Made by a program: the position numbers and the translations under genes. Positions 44,981 to 54,036 of a stretch of DNA of 64,000 bases are shown here, one piece after another (the stretch's first letter is position 1; each line of letters starts with the position of its first letter). A model generated the notes under the pieces. The model was not told where the DNA came from and did no database searches. It saw only the letters and a program-made list of their open reading frames with translations. The stretch lies in NCBI RefSeq assembly GCF_000729995.1, contig NZ_JNFG01000007.1, forward strand, positions 1 through 64,000, in the 5' to 3' direction. This stretch comes from Caballeronia sordidicola (GTDB taxonomy: Bacteria > Pseudomonadota > Gammaproteobacteria > Burkholderiales > Burkholderiaceae).

Positions 44981-46069
44981 TCACGCTCCACAATCCGATT
45001 TCCCTCGAAGCGCTCCGACCGTCAGAGCAATGTATGTAGTGACGTGAGTTGACGTTGATAGCCGAAGCCCGATTGTCAATATTGGACGGGTGCAAAGGCT
45101 TATTCTGATCCTGCTATCTGATAGACCCATCACGACAAAGAGACATCCGCTCTGGCCGACTGCTGTTCGGATAGATTGCTCAGAGCCGACCGACCGAATG
45201 AGAAAGAGAGGAATCAACATCTGTCCCGCGAACATCACACCATTCGACAGGAACTGCGCAGCAGCCGCCACCGTAAACGTGCGATTGTGAAACTGCCTCA
45301 GATCGATCAGCGCCCGCCCAGCCTTGCGCACTTCAACCCGCAAAAACACGACGGACACCACGACGCCCGCAACCATCGCGACGATCCCCGTATGCTGCCG
45401 GATGCGCTCTGCGCCGAACAATACCATCGCGAGTCCGGGCGACAGCAGCATGAGTCCGAGCCAATCCATCTCCCGCGGCTGAAGATATTTACGATCATCG
45501 GGCAGGAACAGCACCGACAACACCAGCGCCAGCACGCCCACCGGCAAGTTGACGAAAAACAGCCAGCGCCACGACGCATAGCGAAGAATAAGGCCTGCAA
45601 TCACCGGACCGAGCAACGGCCCGAGCAGGATCGGCACGGTTGCATAGCCAGCCACGCGTGTAAACTGGTTACCTGCCGCGCGCTTCATCATTAACTGCGC
45701 CATCGGTGCGAGCAGACCGCCACTCGCGCCCTGCAACAGACGGAAGCCAACCAGCGCATCAGCCGACCATGCAAAGCCGCACAGCAGCGAACTAAGCGTG
45801 AACGACGAGAAGCACCACAAGTAGAGCGCCCTGCCGCCGATCCGGTCGACCAGCCAGCCGTTGAGCGGCAACACCAGCGTCAGCGCGAGCAGATACCCGC
45901 TCGTCACCCACTGAATCGCAGGCAACGTGGCATGGAGTTCGTGCGCGAGACCGGACAGCGATACGTTGACGATAGTCGCATCAAGCTGTGCAAGCAGCGA
46001 GCCGAGTACGGCGACGATCGTAATTCTCCAGACCAGTGGATCAAGCCGATCGCGTTGTGCCGCGCTCAA
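44981..46069 (-). pseudogene. C-terminally truncated DHA2-type MFS efflux gene
   Basis: The first 285 or so residues are a good DHA2/EmrB-type drug transporter: LDATIVNVSLSGLAHELHAT, TSGYLLALTLVLPLNGWLVD, GFRLLQGASGGLLAPMAQLM. After LIPLFLIRSVGSEQ the sequence becomes unrelated to the family, and the protein ends at 362 residues, whereas 14-helix members run to about 460-500. This indicates a frameshift or junction near 45200 with loss of the last helices. Its start overlaps the small membrane protein by 4 bp, and MarR control is likely. Confidence 0.75.
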
Positions 46070-46374
46070 AACAGCCCTTCGCGACGCACACGACCGAAAT
46101 GAACCGATGAGAAAACACCCATGACAAGCACGCCGACGAGCATCGCCGCGCTATCGACGTTCACGCCGGGCTCGAACGGATAGTGAACGAGCAGCGCCAG
46201 ACCGATCGATACGTTCAGCATCCCCCACAGAAAATTGACCAGCGGCGACGACGGCCCTTTGCCATGTGGTTTCGAGAAAGGGGACGGGAACATCTCACCG
46301 CGCAGACCCGCGGTGAGATGCGGCATCGCGTTACATAAAAAGGCACCTGCGAAGAAGATCGCAACGAAACTCAT
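46066..46374 (-). CDS. Small membrane protein in the MarR-efflux operon
   Basis: A 102-residue protein with about three hydrophobic segments (AIFFAGAFLCNAMPHLTAG, LWGMLNVSIGLALLVHYPF, SAAMLVGVLVMGVFSSVHF). I do not recognise the family. It lies between the marR gene (38 bp) and the efflux gene (4-bp overlap), so it is part of the same transcript and may assist the transporter or act independently. Confidence 0.72.
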   Translation of the reverse strand: MSFVAIFFAGAFLCNAMPHLTAGLRGEMFPSPFSKPHGKGPSSPLVNFLWGMLNVSIGLALLVHYPFEPGVNVDSAAMLVGVLVMGVFSSVHFGRVRREGLF

Positions 46375-46412
46375 GGTTCATCCTTTCGAGGAAGCTGGAG
46401 AAGCCGCAAAGG

Positions 46413-46862
46413 CTATGGAAGACTGGAATCGCCGAGGCGCTTGATGAGCGGAATGGCCGCAGCAAGCGTCGCGACGTCCTGCGGATCGAACTGTTCGAGC
46501 TTCGCCAGCAGCCAGTCGCGTTTGGTCGCCGTGCGCCGCTTGCGTTCATTTAGCCCCTTGCGCGTGATCGCGAACAGGATCTGACGGCCGTCTGAGGGAT
46601 GCGGTTCGCGCTCGACGCACGCCTCTTCTTCGAGGCCCGCGAGGATGGTTTTCATTGACTGCGGCTTCATCAGTTCGGCGCGCGCGAGATCCGCGGTGGT
46701 CATCGGACCTTCTCGCTCCAGCCGCGCGAGAACGCTAGACTGCGACAAGTTCAGGTCGCCGGGATTGGCGCTGCGCAGCTGGCGCAAAAGCTGGCCAACT
46801 GCCAGCGTCAGGTCGGAGACGACGCATTCGAGCGGCGGAGTGGATTTACGAGAGCGGGCCAT
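46413..46862 (-). CDS. MarR-family transcriptional regulator
   Basis: A 149-residue MarR protein with the winged-helix core (LSQSSVLARLEREGPMTTAD, then ELMKPQSMKTILAGLEEE) and the wing REPHPSDGRQILFAITRKG. It probably represses its own operon, including the small membrane protein and the efflux gene, by binding the 28-bp palindrome 19 bp upstream of its start. The effector is likely a phenolic or other small toxic compound. Confidence 0.88.
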   Translation of the reverse strand: MARSRKSTPPLECVVSDLTLAVGQLLRQLRSANPGDLNLSQSSVLARLEREGPMTTADLARAELMKPQSMKTILAGLEEEACVEREPHPSDGRQILFAITRKGLNERKRRTATKRDWLLAKLEQFDPQDVATLAAAIPLIKRLGDSSLP

Positions 46863-46880
46863 GCGTGAATCCTAAATTAA

Positions 46881-46908
46881 GACAGTTTAACTTGCAAGTT
46901 AAACTGTC
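46881..46908. promoter_or_regulatory. Perfect 28-bp palindrome, probable MarR operator
   Basis: The half-site GACAGTTTAACTTG is followed directly by its exact reverse complement, with no spacer. It is 19-46 bp upstream of marR. Length, symmetry and position are as expected for a MarR dimer site overlapping the promoter. TTTAACTTG-CAAGTTAAA forms the core. Confidence 0.8.
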
Positions 46909-47061
46909 GATTTTGGTGCGGCTACCGCGCTGGGTGGTTCAAACGTATGTCAGATTGTCGTCCGACTGATTTTCGATTCGGCCCGTGCGTTGCCCGGCCC
47001 TGTCGCCGGCTTTTTTTCTAACGGGCCACAATATCCTTGATCGTGAAACGTCTTCACCTGT

Positions 47062-47652
47062 ATGGAACAGCCGCCGCCCACGAACCCGATGATCGATAGA
47101 GACAGCGACATCACCGCAACCGTCTTGCGTGAGCGTACGAAACTCGGGAACTTCATCCGGCGTCGCGTGCGTGATCCAAGCGACGCCGAAGATATCCTGC
47201 AAGACGTGCTTCACGAATTCGTGCAGGCGTACCGGCTTCCCGAACCTATTGAACAAGTCAGCGCGTGGCTGTTTCGCGTAGCGCGCAACCGCATCATCGA
47301 CCGCTTTCGCAAGAAGAAAGAGCAGCCTCTGAGCGAGACCGTGGCGACCAGTGACAACGCCGATACCGTCGACGATGAATACCGGCTCGATCTCGCGCTC
47401 CCTTCGCACGATGCCGGCCCCGAAGCCGCCTATGCCCGGTCGGTGCTCCTGGCGGCCCTGCAACACGCGCTCGATGAATTGCCGGAGAACCAGCGCGATA
47501 TTTTCATCGCTCACGAAATCGAGGGCCGCAGCTTCAAGGAACTGGCTTCAGAAAGCGGCGTGGCCCTGAACACGCTGCTGGCTCGCAAGCGCTATGCGGT
47601 GCTGCATCTGCGCGCCCGCTTGCAAGCCGTGTATGACGAACTGGATATTTAA
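47062..47652 (+). CDS. ECF-type RNA polymerase sigma factor
   Basis: A 196-residue sigma-70 family protein of the extracytoplasmic-function type. Region 2 is RRRVRDPSDAEDILQDVLHE with AWLFRVARNRIIDRFRKKK. Region 4 is LDELPENQRDIFIAHEIEG followed by SFKELASESGVALNTLLARK. There is no region 1 or 3. An anti-sigma factor of classical form (ZAS or RseA-like) is not adjacent; the next gene encodes a tiny membrane protein that could serve this role. It heads a three-gene operon. Confidence 0.87.
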   Translation: MEQPPPTNPMIDRDSDITATVLRERTKLGNFIRRRVRDPSDAEDILQDVLHEFVQAYRLPEPIEQVSAWLFRVARNRIIDRFRKKKEQPLSETVATSDNADTVDDEYRLDLALPSHDAGPEAAYARSVLLAALQHALDELPENQRDIFIAHEIEGRSFKELASESGVALNTLLARKRYAVLHLRARLQAVYDELDI

Positions 47653-47664
47653 AGGAGAAGGCAG

Positions 47665-47979
47665 ATGAGATTCAGAATGAGATTCCTCGGCAAGGCGCTG
47701 TTCGTGCTCGTGGGCATTGCCGTGCTGGGTTGGATGGTGATGAGCTTATGGAACTGGGTGGTCCCGGCGCTGTTCGTGGGAGCTCGTGCGATCGATTTCG
47801 CCCATGCGCTGGGCCTATTGATCCTGAGCCGGATCTTGTTCGGCGGATTTCGCGGCCATGGCGGCTGGCGTGGTCGCCAGCACTGGCGCCGCTGGGAACA
47901 GATGACGCCGGAAGAGCGCGAGAAGTTTCAGCAGGGCATGCGCTGCGGCCGCCGCAAGCCGCAAGAGGATACGGTATGA
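47665..47979 (+). CDS. Small membrane protein downstream of the sigma factor
   Basis: A 104-residue protein with two hydrophobic segments (ALFVLVGIAVLGWMVMSLW and FAHALGLLILSRILFGGF) and a basic, Gly/Arg/Trp-rich cytoplasmic-type tail ending MTPEEREKFQQGMRCGRRKP. It starts 12 bp after the sigma gene, and its stop overlaps the ferredoxin start (ATGA). The TPEEREKF tail recurs in small envelope-stress and metal-related proteins. A signalling or anti-sigma role is a hypothesis. Confidence 0.7.
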   Translation: MRFRMRFLGKALFVLVGIAVLGWMVMSLWNWVVPALFVGARAIDFAHALGLLILSRILFGGFRGHGGWRGRQHWRRWEQMTPEEREKFQQGMRCGRRKPQEDTV

Positions 47980-48272
47980 GCAATGCACCGGCATCCGCCT
48001 GCAAACAGGCACCGGGCGTGATCGCGCCCGTTGTGAACTTCAACCGGTGCGAGGGCAAGGCGGATTGCGCGGTCGTGTGTCCCGAGAACGTCTTCGAGAT
48101 CCGCCGGATCGACGCCACCGACTACGAACGCCTGGGGCCATTGCAGAGATTCAAGCTGCGCGTGCACGGCATGAAAGTCGCGTACACGCCGAACGCCGAT
48201 GCGTGCCAGGCATGCGGTTTATGCGTGACCGCGTGTCCCGAACGGGCCATTACCTTGGCACGGATGAGTTGA
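47976..48272 (+). CDS. Two-cluster (4Fe-4S/7Fe-type) ferredoxin
   Basis: A 98-residue protein starting MSNAPASACK, overlapping the previous gene by 4 bp. Cluster-binding cysteines are in RCEGKADCAVVCPENVFE (CxxxxxCxxxCP) and CQACGLCVTACPERA (CxxCxxCxxxCP). The first motif has fewer cysteines than a full [4Fe-4S] site, so one 3Fe or unusual cluster is possible. It carries electrons between soluble enzymes. Co-transcription with an ECF sigma factor suggests redox-responsive control. Confidence 0.82.
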   Translation: MSNAPASACKQAPGVIAPVVNFNRCEGKADCAVVCPENVFEIRRIDATDYERLGPLQRFKLRVHGMKVAYTPNADACQACGLCVTACPERAITLARMS

Positions 48273-48670
48273 CAGCGGCCCGCTAAAGCCGCCAAGCCAA
48301 TTGTCCCGACTATGCCGGCCCCGCGCATTTTCCGGTCGTGCAGACCCGGCGCCAAGGTCGCGGCCAAGTTTTTCGCCGATATCGCCGCGTGTGCCGCTCT
48401 TAGCGATGTAAGGCGGCCGCAAGCGGTGGCCCAAGTAATCGGCGCAGCAATTTAGTCTTTAAATTTAGGCGCTTAAGCCCGTTTGCCGGGCATGTCGCAA
48501 GGTCCAGGCACCCCCTCGCAGCCATTGAAAACCCTCAATTTGGGGGTTGCAATGCGAAACGCCGGGCCGGTTCAGCCCTCTTGAAAGCAAAATCAGGCAA
48601 AATTCGATGGTTAACCCCGGTCGTTGACGCAGCCGGCGGCGCCCCCAACCCATTTTTCCTGAGAAAAACG
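48273..48670. other. Upstream region of icd
   Basis: About 400 bp between the ferredoxin and isocitrate dehydrogenase genes. It contains GC-rich short palindromes (for example around 48475-48492, GCCCG-TTTG-CCGGGC) that could terminate the sigma operon. It should also hold the icd promoter. There is no gene. Confidence 0.5.
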
Positions 48671-50908
48671 ATGAGTACCGAGCAACCTACCATCATCTAC
48701 ACCCTCACCGACGAGGCCCCGCTGTTGGCCACCAGCGCCTTCCTGCCCATCATCCGCACCTTCACCGCGCCGGCCGGAATCCGCGTCACCACCAGCGACA
48801 TCTCGGTCGCCGGCCGCATCCTGGGCGAGTTCCCGGAATTCCTGACAGAAGAGCAACGGGTGCCGGACAACCTGGCCGAACTCGGCCGCCTGACGCTGCT
48901 GCCTGACACCAACATCATCAAGCTGCCCAACATCAGCGCATCCCAGCACCAGTTGACAGGCGCGATCAAGGAACTGCAGGGCAAGGGCTACAAGATCCCC
49001 GATTTCCCCGAAGATCCGAAGACCGACGCCGAGAAAGCAATCCGCCAGCGTTATTCCAAGTGCCTGGGCAGCGCCGTGAACCCGGTGCTTCGCGAAGGCA
49101 ACTCGGACCGCCGCGCGCCCGCAGCCGTCAAGAACTACGCCCGCAAGAACCCGCATAGCATGGGCGAGTGGAGCATGGCTTCGCGCAGCCACGTGGCCCA
49201 CATGAAGCATGGCGACTTCTATCATGGCGAAAAGTCCATGACCGTGGCGAAGGCTCGCGACGTGAAAATGGAACTGGTCACGCAAGGTGGCAAGACCATT
49301 GTGCTCAAGCCGAAGGTGTCGTTGCTGGACGGCGAGATCATCGACAGCATGTTCATGAGCAAGAAGGCGCTGTGCGACTTCTATGAAGAACAGATGGAAG
49401 ACGCGCGCAAGACCGGCGTGATGTTCTCGCTGCACGTGAAGGCCACGATGATGAAGGTCTCGCATCCTATTGTCTTCGGTCATGCCGTGAAGATCTTCTA
49501 CAAGGAAGCTTTTGAGAAGCATGGCAAGCTGTTCGACGAGCTGGGTGTGAACGTCAACAACGGCCTCGTCAACCTGTACGACAAGCTGGAAAGCCTGCCG
49601 ACTTCCAAGCATGAAGAGATCATCCGTGACATGCATGCGTGCCACGAGCATCGTCCCGAACTGGCGATGGTCGATTCGGCCAAGGGCATCTCGAACCTGC
49701 ATGCACCTAACGACATCATCGTGGATGCATCGATGCCGGCCATGATCCGCATTGGCGGCAAGATGTGGGGCGCCGACGGTCGTCCGAAGGACACCAAGGC
49801 CGTGATTCCGGAAAGCACGTTTGCGCGGATCTATCAGGAAATCATCAACTTCTGCAAGACCAATGGCAACTTCGATCCGGTCACCATGGGCACGGTGCCC
49901 AACGTCGGCCTGATGGCGCAGCAGGCCGAAGAATACGGCTCGCACGACAAGACCTTCGAAGTACCGGAAGCGGGCGAGGCGCGCATTGTCGACATCGCCA
50001 CGGGTGAAGTGCTGCTGACGCAAAACGTGGAACAAGGCGACATCTGGCGCATGTGCCAGGTTAAGGACGCGCCGATCCGCGACTGGGTGAAGCTTGCCGT
50101 CACGCGTGCACGCAATTCCGGCATGCCTGCCATTTTCTGGCTGGACCCGTACCGTCCGCACGAAGCCGAAGTGATCAAGAAGGTCGAGACCTACCTGAAG
50201 GATCATGACACCAGCGGCCTGGACATCCAGATCATGTCGCAAGTGCGCGCGATGCGTTACACGCTGGAGCGCGTCATCCGCGGCCTGGACACGATCTCGG
50301 TTACCGGCAACATCCTGCGTGACTACCTGACCGACCTGTTCCCGATCATGGAACTGGGCACCAGCGCCAAGATGCTTTCCATCGTTCCGTTGATGGCCGG
50401 CGGCGGCATGTACGAAACTGGCGCGGGTGGTTCGGCTCCGAAGCACGTCAAGCAACTGGTGGAAGAAAACCATCTGCGCTGGGATTCGCTGGGTGAATTC
50501 CTGGCGCTGGCGGTGTCGCTGGAGGATTTGGGGCTAAAGACCGGCAATGCGCGAGCCAAGGTCCTGGCGAAGACGCTGGATGCCGCCACGGGTCAACTGC
50601 TGGAGAACAACAAGAACCCGTCGCCCAAGACCGGGCAACTGGATAACCGCGGCAGCCAGTTCTATCTCGCGATGTACTGGGCGCAGGAACTCGCGGCGCA
50701 AACCGAAGACGCAGAGCTGGCTGCTCAGTTCGCGCCGTTGGCGAAACAACTGACGGCGGACGAGAAGACCATCGTGGCTGAGTTGTCGGCGGTCCAGGGT
50801 GCAGCGGCGGACATTGGCGGCTATTACAAGCCGGACTTCCAGAAGCTGGAGTCGGTGATGCGCCCGAGCAAGACGCTGAACGCTGCACTGGCGGCAGCTC
50901 AGGCTTGA
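48671..50908 (+). CDS. icd: Monomeric NADP-dependent isocitrate dehydrogenase
   Basis: A 745-residue enzyme of the monomeric IDH type (about 740 residues, unlike the 410-residue dimeric IDH). Strings such as [40 protein letters not shown] and [11 protein letters not shown] are near-invariant in this family. It converts isocitrate to 2-oxoglutarate with NADP in the citric acid cycle. The start [10 protein letters not shown] at 48671 is preferred to 48581. It stands alone with its own terminator-like hairpin. Confidence 0.95.
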   Translation: MSTEQPTIIYTLTDEAPLLATSAFLPIIRTFTAPAGIRVTTSDISVAGRILGEFPEFLTEEQRVPDNLAELGRLTLLPDTNIIKLPNISASQHQLTGAIKELQGKGYKIPDFPEDPKTDAEKAIRQRYSKCLGSAVNPVLREGNSDRRAPAAVKNYARKNPHSMGEWSMASRSHVAHMKHGDFYHGEKSMTVAKARDVKMELVTQGGKTIVLKPKVSLLDGEIIDSMFMSKKALCDFYEEQMEDARKTGVMFSLHVKATMMKVSHPIVFGHAVKIFYKEAFEKHGKLFDELGVNVNNGLVNLYDKLESLPTSKHEEIIRDMHACHEHRPELAMVDSAKGISNLHAPNDIIVDASMPAMIRIGGKMWGADGRPKDTKAVIPESTFARIYQEIINFCKTNGNFDPVTMGTVPNVGLMAQQAEEYGSHDKTFEVPEAGEARIVDIATGEVLLTQNVEQGDIWRMCQVKDAPIRDWVKLAVTRARNSGMPAIFWLDPYRPHEAEVIKKVETYLKDHDTSGLDIQIMSQVRAMRYTLERVIRGLDTISVTGNILRDYLTDLFPIMELGTSAKMLSIVPLMAGGGMYETGAGGSAPKHVKQLVEENHLRWDSLGEFLALAVSLEDLGLKTGNARAKVLAKTLDAATGQLLENNKNPSPKTGQLDNRGSQFYLAMYWAQELAAQTEDAELAAQFAPLAKQLTADEKTIVAELSAVQGAAADIGGYYKPDFQKLESVMRPSKTLNAALAAAQA

Positions 50909-50936
50909 GGCATTCGATCAGCCTGTAGCGTTTGAT

Positions 50937-50968
50937 CGCGATCTTCCGGCTTCGGCTGGAAGATCGCG
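50937..50968 (+). terminator. Strong UUCG hairpin downstream of icd
   Basis: An 11-bp perfect stem, CGCGATCTTCC (50937-50947) with GGAAGATCGCG (50958-50968), continues inward through a G-U pair and two G-C pairs to a TTCG tetraloop. It starts 28 bp after the icd stop. There is no long T-tract, but the stability and position fit a terminator or 3'-end stabiliser. It could also serve the convergent ParA-like gene. Confidence 0.65.
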
Positions 50969-51077
50969 CGAGTGGCTCAAATTCTTGCAGGAATCGGCGC
51001 GGATAGTTCGACAGGATTATCCGCGCCGCTTTTGATCCCACTTAGTTTGTATAACTATCTATTATCTAACGCCCCTG

Positions 51078-51773
51078 CTACAACGCCAGACTACCCATTT
51101 CCCCATAGGCTCGATTCAACCACACCTTGACGCGCTGCCGCTCCAGCAAACCGAGTCCGGAAGCCGCTCGATCCGCGTGATTGACCGCAGCCCAAAAACT
51201 AACGCCGTGCTGATCGATTTTCTGCATCGTGGTATCGGGCAAGCGCCGCAAGCTGATCACACTGGCGCCCAGCGCTTTGGCCCGGGCAAGTTCCCCTGAC
51301 GCTTCCAGAATCTCGAACCGGTCACCGCGAACCTCATTCAGGACAATGACCAGCTTGATCCGTCCGCCGAACTGATCGAGCCATTGCCGCAGGAGGTCAA
51401 CCGAATCGCGCCCGGCGTCCATCACGTGCCACCAGGTCAGCGTCAGGCCATGCTCTTGCGCGAGTTCAACAACTTCCGCGTCGTCGAGCCATTTTCCGAC
51501 GGACTGCTGCGTCTGCGCGGCAAGATCGACCAGGATGCGCCGTTGGGGATCCTCAAGTGCAAGTTCAATGATGGGGTCCAGGCTATCGTGACGATCAAGT
51601 ACGGCCGGCGCGGCAAAATCCGCATAGAACCGTAATAACGCGCCATGCGACTTGTCGGTGTCAAAACCCGTGAACGGGATGTTCCGATCAACAAAGTACT
51701 GGGCTAATACGCGGGCGACGAGCGATTTGCCGACGCCTCCTTTTTCGCCACCGATAAAGTGGATGTAGCTCAT
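51078..51773 (-). CDS. ParA-like P-loop ATPase, orphan
   Basis: A 231-residue MinD/ParA-type ATPase. The deviant Walker A motif is GGEKGGVGKSLVARVLAQY and the Walker B-type DTDKSHGALLRF follows the second strand; RILVDLAAQTQQS is the A'-like segment. The start MSYIHFIGGE at 51773 is preferred to 51815. There is no parB, parS-like cluster or plasmid gene beside it, so it is not a standard partition system. It resembles ATPases of mobilisation or conjugation loci and other orphan ParA-like proteins. Function unknown. Confidence 0.75.
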   Translation of the reverse strand: MSYIHFIGGEKGGVGKSLVARVLAQYFVDRNIPFTGFDTDKSHGALLRFYADFAAPAVLDRHDSLDPIIELALEDPQRRILVDLAAQTQQSVGKWLDDAEVVELAQEHGLTLTWWHVMDAGRDSVDLLRQWLDQFGGRIKLVIVLNEVRGDRFEILEASGELARAKALGASVISLRRLPDTTMQKIDQHGVSFWAAVNHADRAASGLGLLERQRVKVWLNRAYGEMGSLAL

Positions 51774-52244
51774 TTCTGCGGATCCTTTGTCGAGGAGCGG
51801 GATGGGTGGAAACAAGAATATCGCGTTTCGATGACTTAATAGCGACGTAGGCTACACGGAAAATAAAACCATGACTGCAGCAAGCAGTGCTCTCGCATGG
51901 ATTTGTTAAATCGGACGGAAGCCGGGCTTGTAGCTGCCCGCATGAATGCCGCGACCGCGGCCGAACTGGAAAGACCGCGCGTGAGCACATGCCCGCGCTG
52001 CTCAATAAAGTGGCTAACGTGCCGTTAACCAAGAGATATCATCCACGATCAAATTTTTCCCGACAACAGCACCACCGTCCCGGATAGATAACTCTCCAAT
52101 TTTTTCGACAGGAAACGATCTAACGATCGTGTTTTGTCCGAGTAGACGATTCCGGCGGCCTGCGGTATGTTGAATCACCGGCTGCAATAAGTCGCCCTGT
52201 TTCAAGAATGTGCCAGGCAAGCGACCTGCTGCGAATTAACAAAA
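51774..52244. other. Intergenic region between the ParA-like and diguanylate cyclase genes
   Basis: About 470 bp. A minus-strand open frame at 52014-52220 (68 codons, TTG start) reads like a compact protein (LLQPVIQHTAGRRNRLLGQN, then IGELSIRDGGAVVGKNLIVD), but it has only a TTG start without a clear ribosome site, so I do not call it. The divergent promoters should lie here. Confidence 0.4.
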
Positions 52245-54011
52245 ATGCCCTCAACCCGGATCTTGCTTGCCAAACGACTCAAGCTGACAACAGCCGCTCT
52301 GTGCGTACTGGTCTTGAGCCTCGCGACGCCTTTGCTCCTCCATCAATTACGCGCGTATTCATTGGCGGAGAATGGGGTTCAATCACTAGACCGCTTTCGC
52401 GCCGCCTTGCTCGCCATGGAAAGCGTGTCGGCGGAACGCGGCCCCGCTAACGGCGCGCTCGGCGCGGACGCACTTAGTGCACCGGCGCTGCGACTTCCCT
52501 TGATCAACGCGCGCGCCGAAAGCGACCGGCGCCTGGCGGTGCTGCGCTCGCTGACTACAAGTGAGGTGTGTCCCGGCTGCACGGTTGAACGCGCGTCCGT
52601 CGATGCAGTGCAAACGCAGCTTGTTGCGGCCCGCAAGCGAGTCGACGCCCTCATCGCTCAGCCCATAGAGCAACGTGACCATGATGCCGTCCTCAGCGCG
52701 GTCAACCAGATGGTCGCCGTTATTCCGAACTTCGGTCCGCTGGCAAATGCCGGCGGAGCGGGCATTGTGCGCGGCGACCCCAACGCACTGAATTGCATCC
52801 TGATCGCTCGGTTGACCGCTCAACTTCGTGAACAGGCGGGGCTTCTGGGGTCGACCTTCACTGCGGCGCTGACCGCTCACCGGCCCTTGAGTGAAACCGA
52901 ATTATTCGCGCAAGAACGGGCTAAAGGACGTATCGACGAATTGCGCGGCCTGATCGCTGCCCGCGTAGAACATACACCGGTCAGCGCAACCACCTATCAG
53001 CGCCTCACCAGCGTCTATTACGACAATGGCCTGAGCTACATGGCGCGCGTCCGCGTATTGGCAACGCACCCGGAAGGAGCCGATCTCACGGCGGCCGAAC
53101 TGGCGGCGGAGTATGTGCCGACCATGCGGCCCATCGTGCAATTTCGCGACTACGTGCTGGATCTGGCGGAACACGAAGTCAAAGGACATCGTAATGAATC
53201 GCTGATGTTTCTGGTTGCAAGTGCAATCGGCACTGCGGGCGTTCTTTACCTTTTGCTGATTGCGTCCGTGTACTTCAGGCGGCGGTTCGTGCAGCCGTTT
53301 ATTGAAGCGGCCGACATCATCATGGCGATCGCCGATGGAAAGCTCGAGACACCCATTCCTCACGGTGAACACCGGCTTGAGATCCGCAGCCTGTTTCACG
53401 CGATCCTCGTGCTGAAAGAAAACAGCATCGAAAAGATGCGGCTGGAGCACGAGCGCAATATCCTGCTGCGCGAACTCGAGACCGTGGCCGACACCGACTT
53501 CCTGACCCGCTTGCTCAACCGCCGCGCGTTCGAACGCAAGGCGACCGCTTCGCTCAGCAGGCGCACGGCGACCGAAGCTCAGCAAGTCCTCATCATGTTC
53601 GACGCGGACCGCTTCAAGCAGATCAACGACACCCTGGGCCACGCCGCCGGTGATCTGGCGCTGCAGACGATTGGAACACTATGCAGCGAGATATGGCGTC
53701 AGCCGGATATTGCGGCACGCCTCGGCGGCGAGGAATTCGCTGTGCTGACAATGGTCGATGATGCCAGCGAGGCCATTGGCGCCGCCAATGAACTGCGACG
53801 GCGCCTGGCATCCACGGCGCTGGAACTGGACGGTGTCCGCTTCACAGTCACGTTGAGCTTCGGGATCTCGCTGGCTTCGCAAACCGGGCGTGAGACGCTC
53901 GACGCCCTCTTGCTACGCGCCGACAAGCTGCTTTACAGCGCCAAGCTGGGGGGGCGTAACTGCATTGTGTCGGACATCGAAAGCTCGACGAGTCAGCAGC
54001 ATCGCCTGTGA
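52245..54011 (+). CDS. Membrane-bound diguanylate cyclase (GGDEF)
   Basis: A 588-residue protein. An N-terminal transmembrane helix (residues about 15-35) and a second near residue 325 (LMFLVASAIGTAGVLYLLLI) enclose a roughly 290-residue periplasmic sensor region of unknown type. A short linker/HAMP-like segment and coiled coil (KENSIEKMRLEHERNILLRE) lead to the GGDEF domain with active site GGEEF. The inhibitory I-site RxxD is present as RQPD, five residues before GGEEF. It therefore looks catalytically active and product-inhibited. No EAL domain is present. Confidence 0.88.
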   Translation: MPSTRILLAKRLKLTTAALCVLVLSLATPLLLHQLRAYSLAENGVQSLDRFRAALLAMESVSAERGPANGALGADALSAPALRLPLINARAESDRRLAVLRSLTTSEVCPGCTVERASVDAVQTQLVAARKRVDALIAQPIEQRDHDAVLSAVNQMVAVIPNFGPLANAGGAGIVRGDPNALNCILIARLTAQLREQAGLLGSTFTAALTAHRPLSETELFAQERAKGRIDELRGLIAARVEHTPVSATTYQRLTSVYYDNGLSYMARVRVLATHPEGADLTAAELAAEYVPTMRPIVQFRDYVLDLAEHEVKGHRNESLMFLVASAIGTAGVLYLLLIASVYFRRRFVQPFIEAADIIMAIADGKLETPIPHGEHRLEIRSLFHAILVLKENSIEKMRLEHERNILLRELETVADTDFLTRLLNRRAFERKATASLSRRTATEAQQVLIMFDADRFKQINDTLGHAAGDLALQTIGTLCSEIWRQPDIAARLGGEEFAVLTMVDDASEAIGAANELRRRLASTALELDGVRFTVTLSFGISLASQTGRETLDALLLRADKLLYSAKLGGRNCIVSDIESSTSQQHRL

Positions 54012-54036
54012 GCGGCGTGCAGCACCCTTCTGCCGA

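Noticed and set aside
46939-47514. 191-codon minus-strand frame
   Set aside because: It is antisense to the ECF sigma factor gene and has no family similarity.
48611-50473. 620-codon minus-strand open frame
   Set aside because: It is antisense to the highly conserved icd gene, and long antisense frames are common in GC-rich coding DNA. The His/Arg-rich translation resembles no protein.
52014-52220. 68-codon minus-strand frame upstream of the diguanylate cyclase
   Set aside because: The translation looks plausible, but it has only a TTG start without a clear ribosome site and no recognised family, so I mention it only in the intergenic entry.
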